DNA of 64,000 nucleotides from NCBI GenBank assembly GCA_026413225.1, contig CM048552.1, positions 58,791,001-58,855,000 of the forward strand. Reading direction: 5' to 3'. Within the stretch, counting starts at the first letter, position 1; the number at the start of each line of letters is the position of its first letter. The notes under the pieces are model-generated. The model had not been told where the DNA came from. It worked only from the letters and a program-made list of their open reading frames with translations, and searched no databases. The DNA is from Otis tarda. Lineage: Eukaryota > Chordata > Aves > Otidiformes > Otididae. Positions 47,767 to 61,500 of this stretch are shown here, one piece after another. Made by a program: the position numbers and the translations under genes.

Positions 47767-50464
47767 GCTGTTAGTTAAACGTGTTGTGGAGACATTTCCT
47801 GGAGGAAATAGTAAGCAGGTATTTTACTTTACAATATGACTTGACAGCTTGAAAGTTTAATGGAACACACTGTTCTGGAGAATGTTTTAACACTTCAGAA
47901 TCAACTTCTATGATACTTCTGAATCAGAAATGTAATTCTGTATTTTACAAGCTGAAATATTTCATTTTGGGCATTTGGGTGGCTGTGACCCTAACTCATG
48001 TCTTTCCTTAAAACATCCTGAGACACCTGCAAGATAGGCATGTTGACTGACCTCATTGGTTAGGCTGTGTGTTGTGTGATGTGAAGTGGTCATACAAATG
48101 CTTGTTACTCAGTGATTCATGACAGGAGATGAATAAAGCTCAGACAGTAGCCATGAAATTATACAAGTGATCTCCTTGTGCTGGATTTCAAATTGCAAAG
48201 CATGGTGTAACAATCTGAACAAAATCAACGTGCAGGGAGGGAGAAGGCATAGAAAACCCCCAAGATTTGGGAATTTTGGCAGAGATATAAATGAGTGGAA
48301 ACAAGACCTTGCGTTAAAGTCTATGTGATATTTTCCAACCTAAGAGTCACCACGTGTGCTCTCTATAATTACATAAGAAACCTTTTATTGCTGTCTTCTG
48401 CAAAAAAAAAGTTATTGCATTTATCACATTTTCCCCTCTTTCTCATTGTTTTAAACACCGTTTAAATACAGAACTAGAATACTAGCTGGTTCTAACTGAT
48501 CGCTCCAGACCCAAGCCTCTTCATGGGTCTGGCATTATTAAGAGAGTTTCACTTTCTGCTAATTACACCAACCCACCTAAATGAACAGTAACAGTGTGCA
48601 GAGTGTATTATTAACACTGGGAAAGAGCTAAGTAACCAGCTTGGTGATTCCTACATCAAAATTTTTTTCTTCTGTCAGAGGTAGATAAAAGTTGTTCACT
48701 ATTAAACTGAAATCTTTTTTCTTTGGTGATAGTGCTGGTAGGATGAGTGGGAAGAGAAGGAATAATGGAAGTAGTGAAATAAAAGTCAAGGTAGCTGTTT
48801 AGGGAGAACTAAAGTCTGTGATCATCTTGATCTGCAGAGCTGCACTTGAGAGCTGAGCTGTTTTGCATTAGTAAATACACTCTAGCATTTTGAGTTGTCC
48901 TGAAAGATGCATGGGTGACAGTGAGAGACCATTTAGAGAGGAAAAATTGAGTCCACTTGCACCCAATATACATGCAATACAGAAGTATGAATGTAAATAT
49001 TTTTAAGTCCTACCTTGAAAATTCAGTTTTCAATCTTAAAAATTTACTTGACTCCTTTTCAAAAAGTCTGGGATTATACCCATTACTCTAGAGATGTTTT
49101 TGAAAATTTTGCACATAGTTCAGGACTGTAAAACTTCGGTGCACAGGTGGAAAAAGTAGGCCTAATACATCTACAACTTCTCAAGTTCTTGAGGTCTATA
49201 TATCAGGGATTTCTGTCAGCGACGTCAGCATCTAAGTACACAATACCAAAAAGTTACTCCTGTTACCAGCATTTATGGTTTTTAGATTTGTAAGAATCAG
49301 TAGGCATCACACCATCTTTTTTCCTAGCCAATCTTAACAGGAATTCTTTGCTGCTCTTGACAGTGTGTGTCGTAATGAGACAATGCACCAAAGGGTGTTA
49401 GCTTATTTTCTGCAGTAGGCAGGAGTGCTTCCTACATCTCCAGCAGACTATTAAGGAGTTAGTATCATCATTCCTGCCAGTTTGCCCATTTTCTGGTGGG
49501 TGATAATTGTGTTTAGTTAATAATAAACACTTTAAGTTGTGAATTTTTTTTTACTGCCCCTAACTCTCTCAATGGACAGCTGCCAACTTCATCTATCCTT
49601 AGTAAGCCAAAAGAATATGTAAGCTTTAAAATGAGCCTCTGTGTAAGTGCTGTAAAAGAAGCTGTTTTCCTTAAAATAAGAAGTACAAAAGCCCATAGCA
49701 TTGTAAGAAAAAATTGTGACGGTGATAAACTTATTTTAGAGGACAACAAAATTGTTATTGCCTGAAACCCAAACACTGCCACACTGATGATAGGAAAGTT
49801 AATCTGACTTGACTGAGTTCCGTTATCCACCTTCAGAGAAGACCAAAGAGCAAGAAATGGACTTTTAAGATACTTCAAAAAAAAAAAAAAAAAATCTATC
49901 TTATGAATTTGCCTTAGATAGATAAATTTGTTTGCAGCATATGAGTAAGTCAGCATCATCATTTTAGTTAGATAAACAAGTCAGAAGTAGTGCTGATTCT
50001 GTTTGTTCCTTTGTGGCTTCCTGAATAGAAACGTAGAAATGCTGCTCTTAAAAAAGGGAGAAAGAAACTGTATACCACAATTTTGTATCATATTTGAATA
50101 TGCTAACCATGACCCACATTTCCACTGTCTTTCTTGATAGCCAGTTTTCATGGCTTGAGGGGCGTACATATATCTGTTCCCCTTCTTGTCTCAATAGTTC
50201 AATCCAATGTCTTTAACTTTTGGTGGAATTTCAAAATCCCCTGAGTCTTAGCTCGGGGCTATAGTGCCTCTGATATTATTCCTTCTTAACTACTGGGTTG
50301 AACAAAGTTCTTATACTTTGATTCTTTTATTGAGAAATATCTGACCAGTAATGAATATAATGTCATTTTAAGCAGTTTCAAGTATAGAACAAAGGTAGAA
50401 GGCAAAAAGTATTCTTAGAGTAACTAATGGTCTGCAAGCCTATTTGTTGTTCCTAAGCATAATA
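47767..50464. other. Intron 1: no gene; open stretch at 49,520-49,763
   Basis: AT-rich sequence. A 79-codon plus-strand stretch without stop at about 49,520-49,763 reads like protein (SLNGQLPTSSILSKPKEY and DGDKLILEDNKIVIA are visible), but it has no upstream acceptor or start codon. Its antisense strand also has a 149-codon frame at 49,513-49,962. An 18-A run lies near 49,878. Confidence 0.45.
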
Positions 50465-50707
50465 ATAGAATCATAGAACAGTTTGGGTTGGAAGGGACCT
50501 TTAAAGGTCATCTAGTCCAACCCCCTTGCAAGGAGCAGGGACATCTCCAACCAGACCAGGTTGCTCAGAGCCCGGTCCAGCCTGGCTTTGAACATTTCCA
50601 GGGATGGGGCATCCACCACCTCTCTGGGCAACCTGTGCCAGTGTTCCACCACCCTCATTGTAAAAAATTTTTGCCTGATGTTTAGTCTGAATCTACCTCC
50701 TTCTATT
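50465..50707 (-). mobile_element. CR1 LINE 3' end fragment
   Basis: Plus-strand text begins ATAGAATCATAGAAC, the reverse complement of the CR1 octamers, followed by TTTGGGTTGGAAGGGACC, GGTCATCTAGTCCAACCCCC and CTCTGGGCAACCTGTGCCAGTG. These are the CR1 3' end in reverse. Only about 240 bp remain, the usual 5'-truncated state. It is less diverged than the CR1 at 31,071. The 65-codon open frame inside it (50,488-50,685) is antisense to the element and meaningless. Confidence 0.95.
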
Positions 50708-50893
50708 TAAAAACTATTATGTCTAGATAGCTTGATAGATAAAGTTGTATTTATATGTATCTTTCTGTCAACCTGGTGAGACTCCCTTCCTCCTGCAAAG
50801 CTATTTTGAAATCACTGTAGAAATGTTTATTGCCTTGTACTCCCAGGTCTCTAGATGTCCAGCAGCAAATCTTATGACTCCCTTAACGTTTAT

Positions 50894-50965
50894 CATCGAT
50901 TCGTTGAATAATTTGTTTTGGAAGGAACCTTACAAAGTCCCACCTCTTGCTCATGGTGCAATTTA
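50894..50965 (-). mobile_element. Possible very decayed CR1 3' end
   Basis: ATCGATTCGTTGAATAATTT, then TTTTGGAAGGAACCTTA and CTCTTGCTCATGG, follow the order of a CR1 3' end (octamers, TTGGGTTGGAAGGGACCTT, CCCTTGC) but with many differences. It lies about 190 bp from the clear copy and may be an older insertion. Short match only. Confidence 0.4.
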
Positions 50966-53900
50966 CATTAAGCCAGTCAGAAAACCAACCTTTTTGCTAA
51001 TTGACTGCTAATTCAAGACTGTGTTAGACGAGGAACATTTTTACAGCAAAACCCGTGTAAAGTTTTAAAACACATCTTAAAAAAATGTTTTCCTTTTCCT
51101 ATGTTATATTTTATGTCCCTCTTTCTCTTCCCTTCCTTAATTTCCTCCCCTTTCAAGCAGTGCTTTCTTGAGTGTTCTGTTTCTGTGATGGATTATTCAG
51201 TTTGCAGCAATGGAAAGACATGCTTTTGCCTAATGACTTTTATTAAGTTGCAGGCAGCTGGAACCATGGCTGCCTTTCTTTGCCAGTATTGATAAAGAGG
51301 GGAGGTGGGGCAGCAGGACACATTGTGGAAAATGAAACAGAGAAGAGAGACAGGAGATCTTGAACTCATGTAACATCTTTTTGCATTGCAGTGCATTAGG
51401 TACCTTTTCAAAATGTATTTGGGAGAATTGCATTCAGTGGTGTTTGCTGGAAGAGTGAGTAAAGAGCCTGTAAAATTAAAGATTTAGGCTTACAGTACTA
51501 CAGGTTGAAGAAGATAACTCTAGCAGTGAGGGAAGGGGAAGTGCTGCCAGCTACAGGACACCTGGCAGCTCTCAAAGAAGGTGGATTTTTTTTTTTTACT
51601 GTTGTTGAGAATTGAAAGTTACCTATAATGTTTGAAAGTGTGTGAGGAAGTTGGCCTGATGTCTTTTCACAGTATACTTAAGTTTTTCAGCGCTACTGCC
51701 TCTTTATGAGCACTAAAACTTATTTGTGCTTTAGAGGACACCAAGTGCGATGTTTTAGTATTTCAATTACTAGACAAAGCAAAGCTGTCAGTATTCATAG
51801 TAAAGAAACTGCTTCCACAGAAGCCTAAAAGGAAAAATAAGGAACTTGGCTCATCATCTGTGCCACTGAAGTGATGTTTGTCAGTCAAATATTTTTAAAG
51901 ATTCAGTATTTGGTCAGCTAAGCTGAAGTCAAAAACACTGCCTGTATACATAGCGCTCTGTGAAGCTTTATAATAAAGCAAACAGGAGCAGAAGTAATTG
52001 CTAATTTTGGAGCAATATGTGGCATTTAAGGGAGGATTTAACTGGTACTATATGATTCATGGCAGTGGCAAAGGATGGGAAACTAAGGAAATAATTGTGG
52101 GAAGCTTCCTGATTTTTAGAATGGATTCTTAAAGTAGTGTACAGTTTGTTTTAACAACAACAACAAAAAGTGTTTTTTTCCACTGTTTGGGATGCTATGC
52201 AACCTCCTGTCCCTCTGAGGCCAGAAGACATGAAATACTGATGCAGTGGGAGATATTTCTGTAACACCTTTGACAGAGTACTGTGGGGTAGGTCCTTTCA
52301 TCCCTTTTATGTCTGATGTGAGCTCTAAAGTTCTGTCCGTCAGCCAGCCAAGTTGGGTTCCCTTAGGAAGATGGAAACTTCATCAAGTACTGGTGGCCAT
52401 TCTGTTAAATAGTCTAATTCTGGTGATAAAAAGGGGAGCTGAAGCTTTGTGAAAGTTGTAGGCCTGTATCTGGTTTGAAAAGGCAAAGCTAAGCTACTTC
52501 AAGCAGCAAAAAAAAATCCCTCATACCTCTTTCTTTCTGTTGTCTCAGGATGCCTTTCTAGCTTCAGGGAATGATAGTCTTACAGCAAGGTTTAGAGTAT
52601 CTTTGCAACCTTATGATGTATGTAGATCTATATGTAAATGAAAGTTTAAGATTTGCAGAAGGCAGTAAATCTTGTGTCCATTTGCCTTGCAAAATTTCTT
52701 ATCCACAGTTGGTGAGTGGGAGAGTGTATTTGTTACTGGCAGAGCCTGTCAAATCTATAATATACAATTGTTTTAAAGAAAGTGATATTATAATCCAACT
52801 TTCTAGAATGTTTCCCAGTACTGAAAGTTTTAAAACAAATGCATTTAGTTTAGACTGGAGCTTTTGCCAAGATTAGTTTTCCTGGCTAGGAGCTGGCAAG
52901 TCTATAGCTGTTATTAGACATTCATTATACTAATGGTATAACGGAAAGTTCTTTCACTTACTGAAACTATTTTTCGTGATACCTTTATGTGGAAAATTTG
53001 GATCTGCCTTTCTAGCTTGCGTGTCTTAGCAGTACATGATGTAACCTTTTTTTTCAGTTCAAAGACGACCTTTTGGATATTTTCTTTTTATATATATATA
53101 TTTTTATTACTAGTATTATTATTTTTATATTCAGTGTCAAATTAATTTGGGGAATGTGCAGTGATCCTTGTTTTCAGGATGAGCTGTTTTCTTCCCTCCT
53201 ACCTCACACCTCCAGTATGTATGACTTGTGAGTAAGCTTCCATTTCTTCTTGGAAGCTGGCAGCCTTATCTGTGCTTTGTCTTATGCATATGTACATAGC
53301 TGTAGCGTGTGTGCTGTAGAAGCTGCTTACCACAACTTCTTCCAAGACAAATTATGTATATATATATGGTATATAACACCAAGGAATTGTTCCACAAAAC
53401 AAAATGTCTTATAATATATACCTATCCAATGTGATTGTCTGCAGATGTTCAGTCATATATTGCAATTCTTTTTCATTAATGTGTTTATTCCTTGCTGCAG
53501 GAGCGCATCAAAGTGTTTTCAGTGATAAAGCTTAACTCTGTTCTATACAGCTGGAAATGGTTAGGAATTTCATTAGTATATCATTTTACCATGCCATAGG
53601 CATCAAAACCAGAAAGACATTTGTTCTTCTGACCTATGATGCCTCCATTACATCTTGTTGAGTTTTATCATTTAGTCATCTGACTAGACATAGTAGTCAG
53701 CAAGTAGATTGCCTCATTTTGACCTATTTCATTGATTCCTAGAGAAGGAAAATCTAGTCAGTAATTCTGCCTGACTCTCAAGATTGGAAAAGTGCCTGGC
53801 AAAATGGTTTTTCTGTACCTTGGACCACTCATGTGCCTTCATAAATGGTCATATATTGTGGTTTTGTCCTCTCTGCTCTATTTCTTATCCTGCTTTTATC

Positions 53901-55855
53901 CTTATCCTATTGTAAACAAGAGGTTTTATATAAATTGTATTTTGATTTAAGTAATAGACAATTCACTTATGTTTACTGTCCTCTTTCTAAAGGCAGTATC
54001 AACATGGAAGTTTGGTCCAGAATTTTCTTTTTATAGTGGTTTATTCCAAATTAATACTACTATTAATTCTTTGTCAGCAAATCCAGGATGCCCTATGACT
54101 TTTTTCCTTCTCCCAAAAGAATGCCTTCATTATAGAAGGGCTGGGAGTGGTTGGGAAAAGGCGAGGAATTTGTTCTTATTCTGATAATACTCTGAATGTC
54201 TTCACTCAGTGCAACAGGAAGAGGACAGATAAATTTAACTATCTTTTTCCAGCCACAGGTGAATTTTTGAAGAAGGACAGCTGTCATGCATAAGAACTGA
54301 GCCATACACCCTTAATAATGTGAACCCTTCTGGGGATTTATGTAAATGCCACATTTCTAGTAAAATGTTGATAGGAAAATGTTACTAGGACTGTTTGGGT
54401 TTTGAGGGAGTTTTCAGCCTACACTTTATGTAATGCTCAAATGTTACAACAGGCATCTCTAACAGAAGCTCCAAAACCAGGTTTAGGTGGGAAGATTCGT
54501 TTGGAAGAATGTTGGTATGTGCATAACCTTAGTCAAATTCAAATGTGTCTTCTTGTGCAACAAAGATTTTCTCAATCAGTCCCAGAAGCCTGTGGTTCTT
54601 TGCCATGCATGCAAGGCCTGCCCTAGTGAAATATTTATGTTTAAACTGAGGAGATGTGTTTACATCTCTCACTGATTGGTTAAGCCATGACCTGACAGCA
54701 CTGGATAGTGAGTGCCTGAACCCTAGCTCCTCCCTTCAAGAGAGATGCTATGGCAGTAATGACAACTGAGTCGCTAAGTGCAGTCAGTGATCCAAATATG
54801 ACGCTTAGTGCCTAGACTAATGCTGTCTGAACTAGGTTAGTGCTCAGACTAATCTTGTTTTAGATTCTTGCTTGAAAATCTTCACTGAAATTATGTAAAG
54901 ATATAGACCCCAGACAGGAGACTAATTCCCCGTGACTTTCAGTAGAAACTGAATTTCTGATTTGTGTCTATGCCTTTGAAAATTCCCCCTGTTGAAGCTT
55001 AAAAGTGCAATGTTTCATGATTGAGAATTTTTTTAAACTACTGAATCTAGTTAAAAAACAGGATAAATCACTAAAATAGAAGTTCTTTAAAATAATTAAA
55101 GAAAATAATTAACGATGAAATTGCTAACTGCCATTCTAGTAGCTGGAAGTAAAGTATAGCTGAAAGAATTTCTTTGTCCTTTGTATTAACATAGAGGAAG
55201 AAAAATCAAAGTTGTTGGGAGGCAAATTTGATTAAATGCACTTCTTTACTTCTTTGCCCTCCCCTCCAGTAATTGGCATCATATACGAGTCTTGAAGCCA
55301 TAGTTATATTTGAGAGAAATACAGGGTTCATTTGTCATCTAGACTCCATGTTGTGAGGCTTGAAATCTCTCTGGGAAAAAAAGATACAACTGAAGGTGCC
55401 ACTGTGATGCCATACCTTTAATTATGTGCATATGCTTGCAAGTATACATACATATATAAATAGATAAAATTTGAGAACATACATGTTTTCCAGTCTTTCA
55501 CAAACAAGCCAACATGTGTGAGCATAATTTGTCTCTTCTGGCTGCAGATGGAAGTTTCTGGGCAGAACCTTGAAGATTCTGAAACACATAGAAGTAATTG
55601 AATGAGTGAACTTACGCAAAGCCATGGTAGATATCAGCTGCAGTTTGGAGGTGTGATTGCAGTTTCTGGGAATAAACAAAAACTAGATTTAAGCTGGCTA
55701 GTGTGGGAGCTAAGAGTGTAGTCAGTAGGTTTCAGCAGTGATGGCACTGACTAGTCCAGGAGTCCTGGTTCTTGTGTACTTGGCCACTAAAATCTGAATG
55801 TGCATGTACCCACTGCTTGTCAGTCACTTTGGTGCAAGCATGTGACTTTGCACCC

Positions 55856-55899
55856 TTTGTTGTGTTGGGTTTTTTTTGGTTTTTTTTGTTTTTTTTTTT
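55856..55899 (+). repeat. 44-nt G/T-only low-complexity tract
   Basis: Plus strand carries only G and T, with T-runs separated by GG or G. Confidence 0.9.
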
Positions 55900-58540
55900 C
55901 ATCTGGAGCTGTTCTTAGCTAAGCACGGTGTCTGGATGTGAATTTTACTCCGCATTCTGTGAGTTCCAATTCCATGTCCTAAAGCAATGAGCAGTAAAGG
56001 TTAGGCAATTAGCTTATGACCATCAAATCTCTCTCTCCCTCACAATTAGATACTCACCTGAGAGGCTTCGTATAGTGGACAGCAATTTGTTTTAATTTCC
56101 AAACAATGAGTGAGAATGCTTGATTACTTACTGGGTTTTATTCTGGGGGCTATACATTAGAACACTAACACATGAATTTAACAAAAAAGTATCCCCTTCA
56201 GCAGAGGCTTCTATGAGAATTTCATATGTGAAGTCAAAGATTACATACATGGAGATGCTGGGAGCCTAAGCGGTATTATTGAACATGTCAATTTTTTACC
56301 TTGATTAAATCTTTTATGTGGATGCTTTCTCTTCCCAGTTGAATTACATCAAATCAAATAGAAGTCTCTTGATTCTGAGCAAAGGTGTTCGCACAGCTTC
56401 TAAATGTAGTCTAGCTAAACTACTTGAATTCCACATGTGTAGTTAACATGGATTAATTTTCCTGAATGTCCCCAGTTAGACAAACGAGTCTTACTGACTT
56501 TCATCTGTTTACTGCTAGCACTGATTCTTGCATGGCTGTCTGACAAGTACTGAGGAAAGTTAGTGCTGCTTCTGTACTCTGTACTAGCTCTTGTCCACAG
56601 AAGTTAACCAAGTGAGAATGAGTTACCCTTTATCTTCTTGCAGCTGTCAGTTTTGTCTTTAATGTGGTGCTCAGCTGAGAATACCAAATTTGCTGCCGTG
56701 CTCACTGACCTTTCCTCATCAGCTTCCCAGGATACAAGTGAGTGGTGAAGGGCTAGATGGAAGATACAAAGTGAAAAATAACCCTACAGTAAATGTACCT
56801 ATAGGGTAACTATCTTCTTAATGTACTTTAAATAAGTGCAGGCACATGCTTTAAAAATACGCAACATGAGCATTAGAGATTATTTGAAGCACAAAGAGAA
56901 ACAAAATCATGTTTGATATATTTACAGAAGTATGATTTGCAGCCCACACAATACCTGATTGCTCTGGGACTGAAGGCCTCCCATATGGAAGCAGGGGAGA
57001 AGAACAGCACAAATCCTTTTTGCAGATGCTGCATTTGGTTTTTTTTTTTATTAAGTTATGCTTTTTTTTTTTGTCACAGGCTTTTTCTTCTGCAGTAATT
57101 CTAAACTAGATTTTCATGGCGATATCAGGGACAGTATATGTGAGCATGAAGGAGAAGAGGATTTGAAGACATTGTTTTATTGGTAAATATCTTCTAAAAA
57201 GGGTAGTTTTGAAAAAATCCCCACTATTCAGTATTTGCATCTCATACATTGAAGTTTGTCTGATTAACCCTTGGAGGGCTGTACTTTTAAGAAGGGGGAA
57301 GAAGCTTAGGACATTTTTTGGTTATTATTAACTTTCGATTTTTGTTGATTTTATTGTTTTCAAGTGCTGAACATAACACTGCTTCATCAAAGTTTCTTTG
57401 CAGTTGTGTGTTCTTAAACTGGTGGTTGGTTTTGTTTTTAAATAAAAAATAGAACATTCTTTTTGTACAGTGAGGTCACAATACAAATTTAGAATTAGAT
57501 TTGCATAAATTATAAAATGTGGGCTCATTTATACTAGGTTTTCTTAAATAAAAGTGATGAGATGCTGAAAGGCAGAACTTTACAGCACTGAATGATCATA
57601 TGGAATTGGTAAGAGAACCACAAACAGTGGCAGTAACATGGAATTGGCACTGACCTTACTGGGCTTTATTTGTAATGCTTTTTTAAATAGTATAAAATAA
57701 CTTTCTCCACTTTTTTCAGTTTGGCTTGTGTCTTTTCCTCATCCATTTGACTGTTTTTCTGTACTCCAAAGGTTTTATCAGGAATAGAACTTAATGTGGC
57801 GTACAATGTGTTTATGTTTGTTTCTTTTATTTGCATGTGATAATCACCAACTACTTCAGCAAAGATTTGGGAATAGTTTCTTAGCTGCAGCTGCAGAGGA
57901 AGTAAAGAAAAAAACCGCGTGTGTCCTATGGAAGCGGGCTTTAAAAAAATACCATTTCTCAGCATCTGTTATAACAGAAGAGAATTATTTTATTTTAAAA
58001 GCACATTTCTGGAGTCTGAAAAATTTTCACCACTGCAACTTTTTTACAGCTATATTATTTGTGACATTTAAAAGTGGTGCTTTTTTAACCAGTGCTTGCT
58101 CTATTAGTTGTGGAATGGAAGGCACTATCAATGACCACTGTAAGAAGCTGTGTTGTCAGATAAATGCAACTGAGCAAGTGCCCAGTGCTGCAAATTTGGG
58201 GCAGAATGAGTTACAGACTTGGTGCAATTAAGCCATTGGGCATGTTTTAGTTTTCATCTTGATTAGATTAGTGATGGAAATGTAATCAATTTGGTAGTTC
58301 AAGAAAATACATGCTGATTGTACAGTGTTTTACTGTAGCAGATATTGTTCTTTGGGCTGTTTCTTGGTGTGAATTCTAAACTAGATTAGAAGAGGGTGCT
58401 ACAGCAAGGCAATTGGATAAATTGGTAAATGTCCCACCCTCTATATACTGCTAATTGAATGAGTATCTATACTTTGCATTCTTCAAAAGGCTGCATTCTC
58501 TTCATCCTGCTGATATGTGTAGTAGTATTGGAGTTGCCTT

Positions 58541-58580
58541 GCTAGGTTGGAGAAGGGACATGGAGGTCATTTGATCACAT
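58541..58580 (-). mobile_element. Possible CR1 3' end scrap
   Basis: GCTAGGTTGGAGAAGGGACA followed by TGGAGGTCATTTGATCACAT resembles the CR1 3' text GGGTTGGAAGGGACCTCTGGAGGTCATCTGGTCCA with an insertion and substitutions. It is too short for certainty. Confidence 0.4.
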
Positions 58581-61500
58581 GTAGATGCTGATATCTGGCT
58601 TTACTGAAGTATTTGAAATGTCCATCGGAAGGCTAGAATTCATGTTGAAAGAACAATAGAGTAGATGGACTTTTGTGTCTTCTAAATATGATTACATATA
58701 GAATCAAAACCAGTAATATATATAGTAATACATACAATATATAGTGTAAAACCAGATGATCTCAAGTCTCTGAAGTCAGCTTGTGGAAACTGTAATAAAG
58801 AGTTTCTCTGAACCTTTTTGTTGAGGCAGAGGCTCTCTAAACAAAATCCCATTTAAGCAGTGCTGTGCTATGTGCCTATCACCTTATTTTTAGACTCGGC
58901 TCTTCTGAAAAGAGGGAAGGAAGGGAGAACAGGAAAAAAACAGTAATAGCACAGATTGCTTCTCAGCTCTCCCTATTATGAGCAGTTTGCGGACAGTTGG
59001 TCACTGCTGTCTGTAACACAGATGTTTATTGATCAAAACTACTTGTGATTATATGTGTTGTCACCTTTTCCTCTCAATTCCACTTCCAAATAATGCTTAG
59101 ATATTGTATTATTGCAGCCACAACTCTTCTGGATCATTAGGGCCACAGTCAACACTTTAGTTTACTACCAGTCTTTTAACTGTGATATACACTTTGAAAC
59201 CTGCTGATCATGAAAGTCAGAAATCCCAACCAAAATCTGCACCGTCCCTCTACAACCATGTTGTAAAAACAGTTCTTGCCTCGAAACGTTCATAACTTAA
59301 TAAAAAGGAAAGTTGGACAAAGAATTAGGGGAAAGCTAGTTTTATCTCATTGTGTAGATCGGAAACTGAAACAACAGTGATTTGACCAAACTGTGTAGGT
59401 CTTGACCCACGATTATAGATATAACTCCTATTTCTTGAGTCACAGCCCATTGCTTTTTCTAGAAAACCGTCATAGTTTGTACTCTTAATTTATCAGTTAA
59501 GAAAGTAAAAAAGGAGTTTCTGTGCCACTGAAAGTTGTACCAGAAGCAAAATTGTAAACGTTATGGCAGATCAGACCAGAGATCTCCAGACCATTTTACT
59601 GTTCTTTTATTTGAATTCATTGCTTGATCATTGTAGAAATTTCTATACTTCAGTGCCCAAAGCTGTGTTTGTTCATTCACCTGGTCAAGCAGGCATTTCT
59701 ATAATCATTGTCCTATTTGAGTACTAGATCAAATAGTAGCAGTTTAAACCTTATTATGTTATATTTGAAATTCAATTTGGTTTTTTTCATCAGTAATCCA
59801 TCCTTATAGATTACACATTTCTGAGTGTTTTAAAGCCATGTGCTAACTTGTCTGTATAAATACTTCTCATTAGAAAATATTTTAAAAGTTCTGAATTATG
59901 TTTGTTGCCATAGCAATACTCAGTTAAAGATTCATAGAACGGCATTTTATTTTCTTTCTCTCATAGGGGAAATCACAAGGGAGATTCTAAATCTGTTTCA
60001 AATACAGAGGATTCAGGAGGACTGTGTGCATGGGAGACTGTGAGGAGAAAGGGAAGGAAAAATTATCCAGACTTAAAATCTGTTTCTGGAGCACTGAATG
60101 GATCTACAGCAATGGGAAGGCTTACGGCTTTTGGTTGTCTCCTGTATTAGGGGAACTTGTCTAAAAGCTAAAACTGGTATGGAAAAGAAGCACCTGCAGA
60201 ATAAATCAATTTTCTCTGTCCATTCTTGTTTCCCCACCTAAAATATGATGTGCATTTCCTTTCATCCCTAAGAACTTGAAATGGTGCCACTCTTCTTGGG
60301 TAAAAGCAGAATGGGCAAAAACTAGGTTCTGAAATTGTTATTCATCACTAATATGTCATCACCTGTCTTCATAAATCTGTTTTGAGTAGTCCCCTGTCAA
60401 TATTTAAATTTTTGTTCGAGTGTTAGCAGTTGCAGCCTTAATAAACAACTGGAACCCCGCATAAAGCTAAATTTTTAATAGCTCTGATTAAATTTAATCT
60501 GAATTCTCATCTCAGTTTCAAGACTAGTAGGAGGCCTTGGACAAGTTTGTCTTGCGTCTATTTACAATCTTCTACTGAATGTTTCCAGACTTAACTGGTC
60601 ACAGAACACTGGACAAAAAAAAAAAAAAAGTTTTTTTATTAACTGTGTGTCATATTTCATATTTTGTTATTGTATACTTAATTTGACAAGTATGGTAATG
60701 TACAATGAGATCTCAGTATTTTTATTTCTTCTTTGGAGGATTCCACCTCTCAAAGTCTAAAAAAGCTGTTTGAATTTCATGTGGTCTCAAGAGCAGCTGT
60801 TGTTTCCACATGCTCAATGAACTGCAAGAGTATAATGAAGTGGGGACAGTATTGGATTTAGGGGGAAATAGCAAGTCAGATTCAGTATTTTGTCTGTGTC
60901 AGGTGATTACAGAAGTGTAAAATAGTGTAATATAGGGTAATGTATGTTTTCATTTTTTTTTTATTGGAAGAGGTAAAATTTGAACAAATACTACCGTAAA
61001 CCATGCTTGCTTTTGCTTGTTCCAGCAGTGTATCTTTTTCCTTTTTTTTTTTTAATTGAAAAAAAATCCCACAATTTCCATTCGTGCTAGAAAATTCTAT
61101 TTCAGGTTTTGTAACGTTCTATTTATTTAAAGGGTTAATGGGGGCTAGGGGAAAATATTAAATAGTACACTTAATGGAAGTTTCCCAGCTGCTATCAGAA
61201 TCCATGTGCAAAAACAAGATCAGTCCTTGCAGTATGCTCGTGTCAGTTTTAAAATAAGGTTGCTAAAAAAAACATAGAATTTTTAAATAGATTCTTCTTA
61301 TTTACATTTGGGGTTTTGAGCTGTTATGGTTCAATTCTTCAAGCTCTTAAAGCTCTTGTGATTTGGAAGAAGAAAAACAAATATCAGGCAACTTGTAGTA
61401 ATTGCAAGAGCTGCAACACTGAGATAACAAAATATTCAGAATGCAGCTCCTCTTCACTTAGGCCGTAGTTCTGCAAGCACATAAACCATGCATTCACTTT

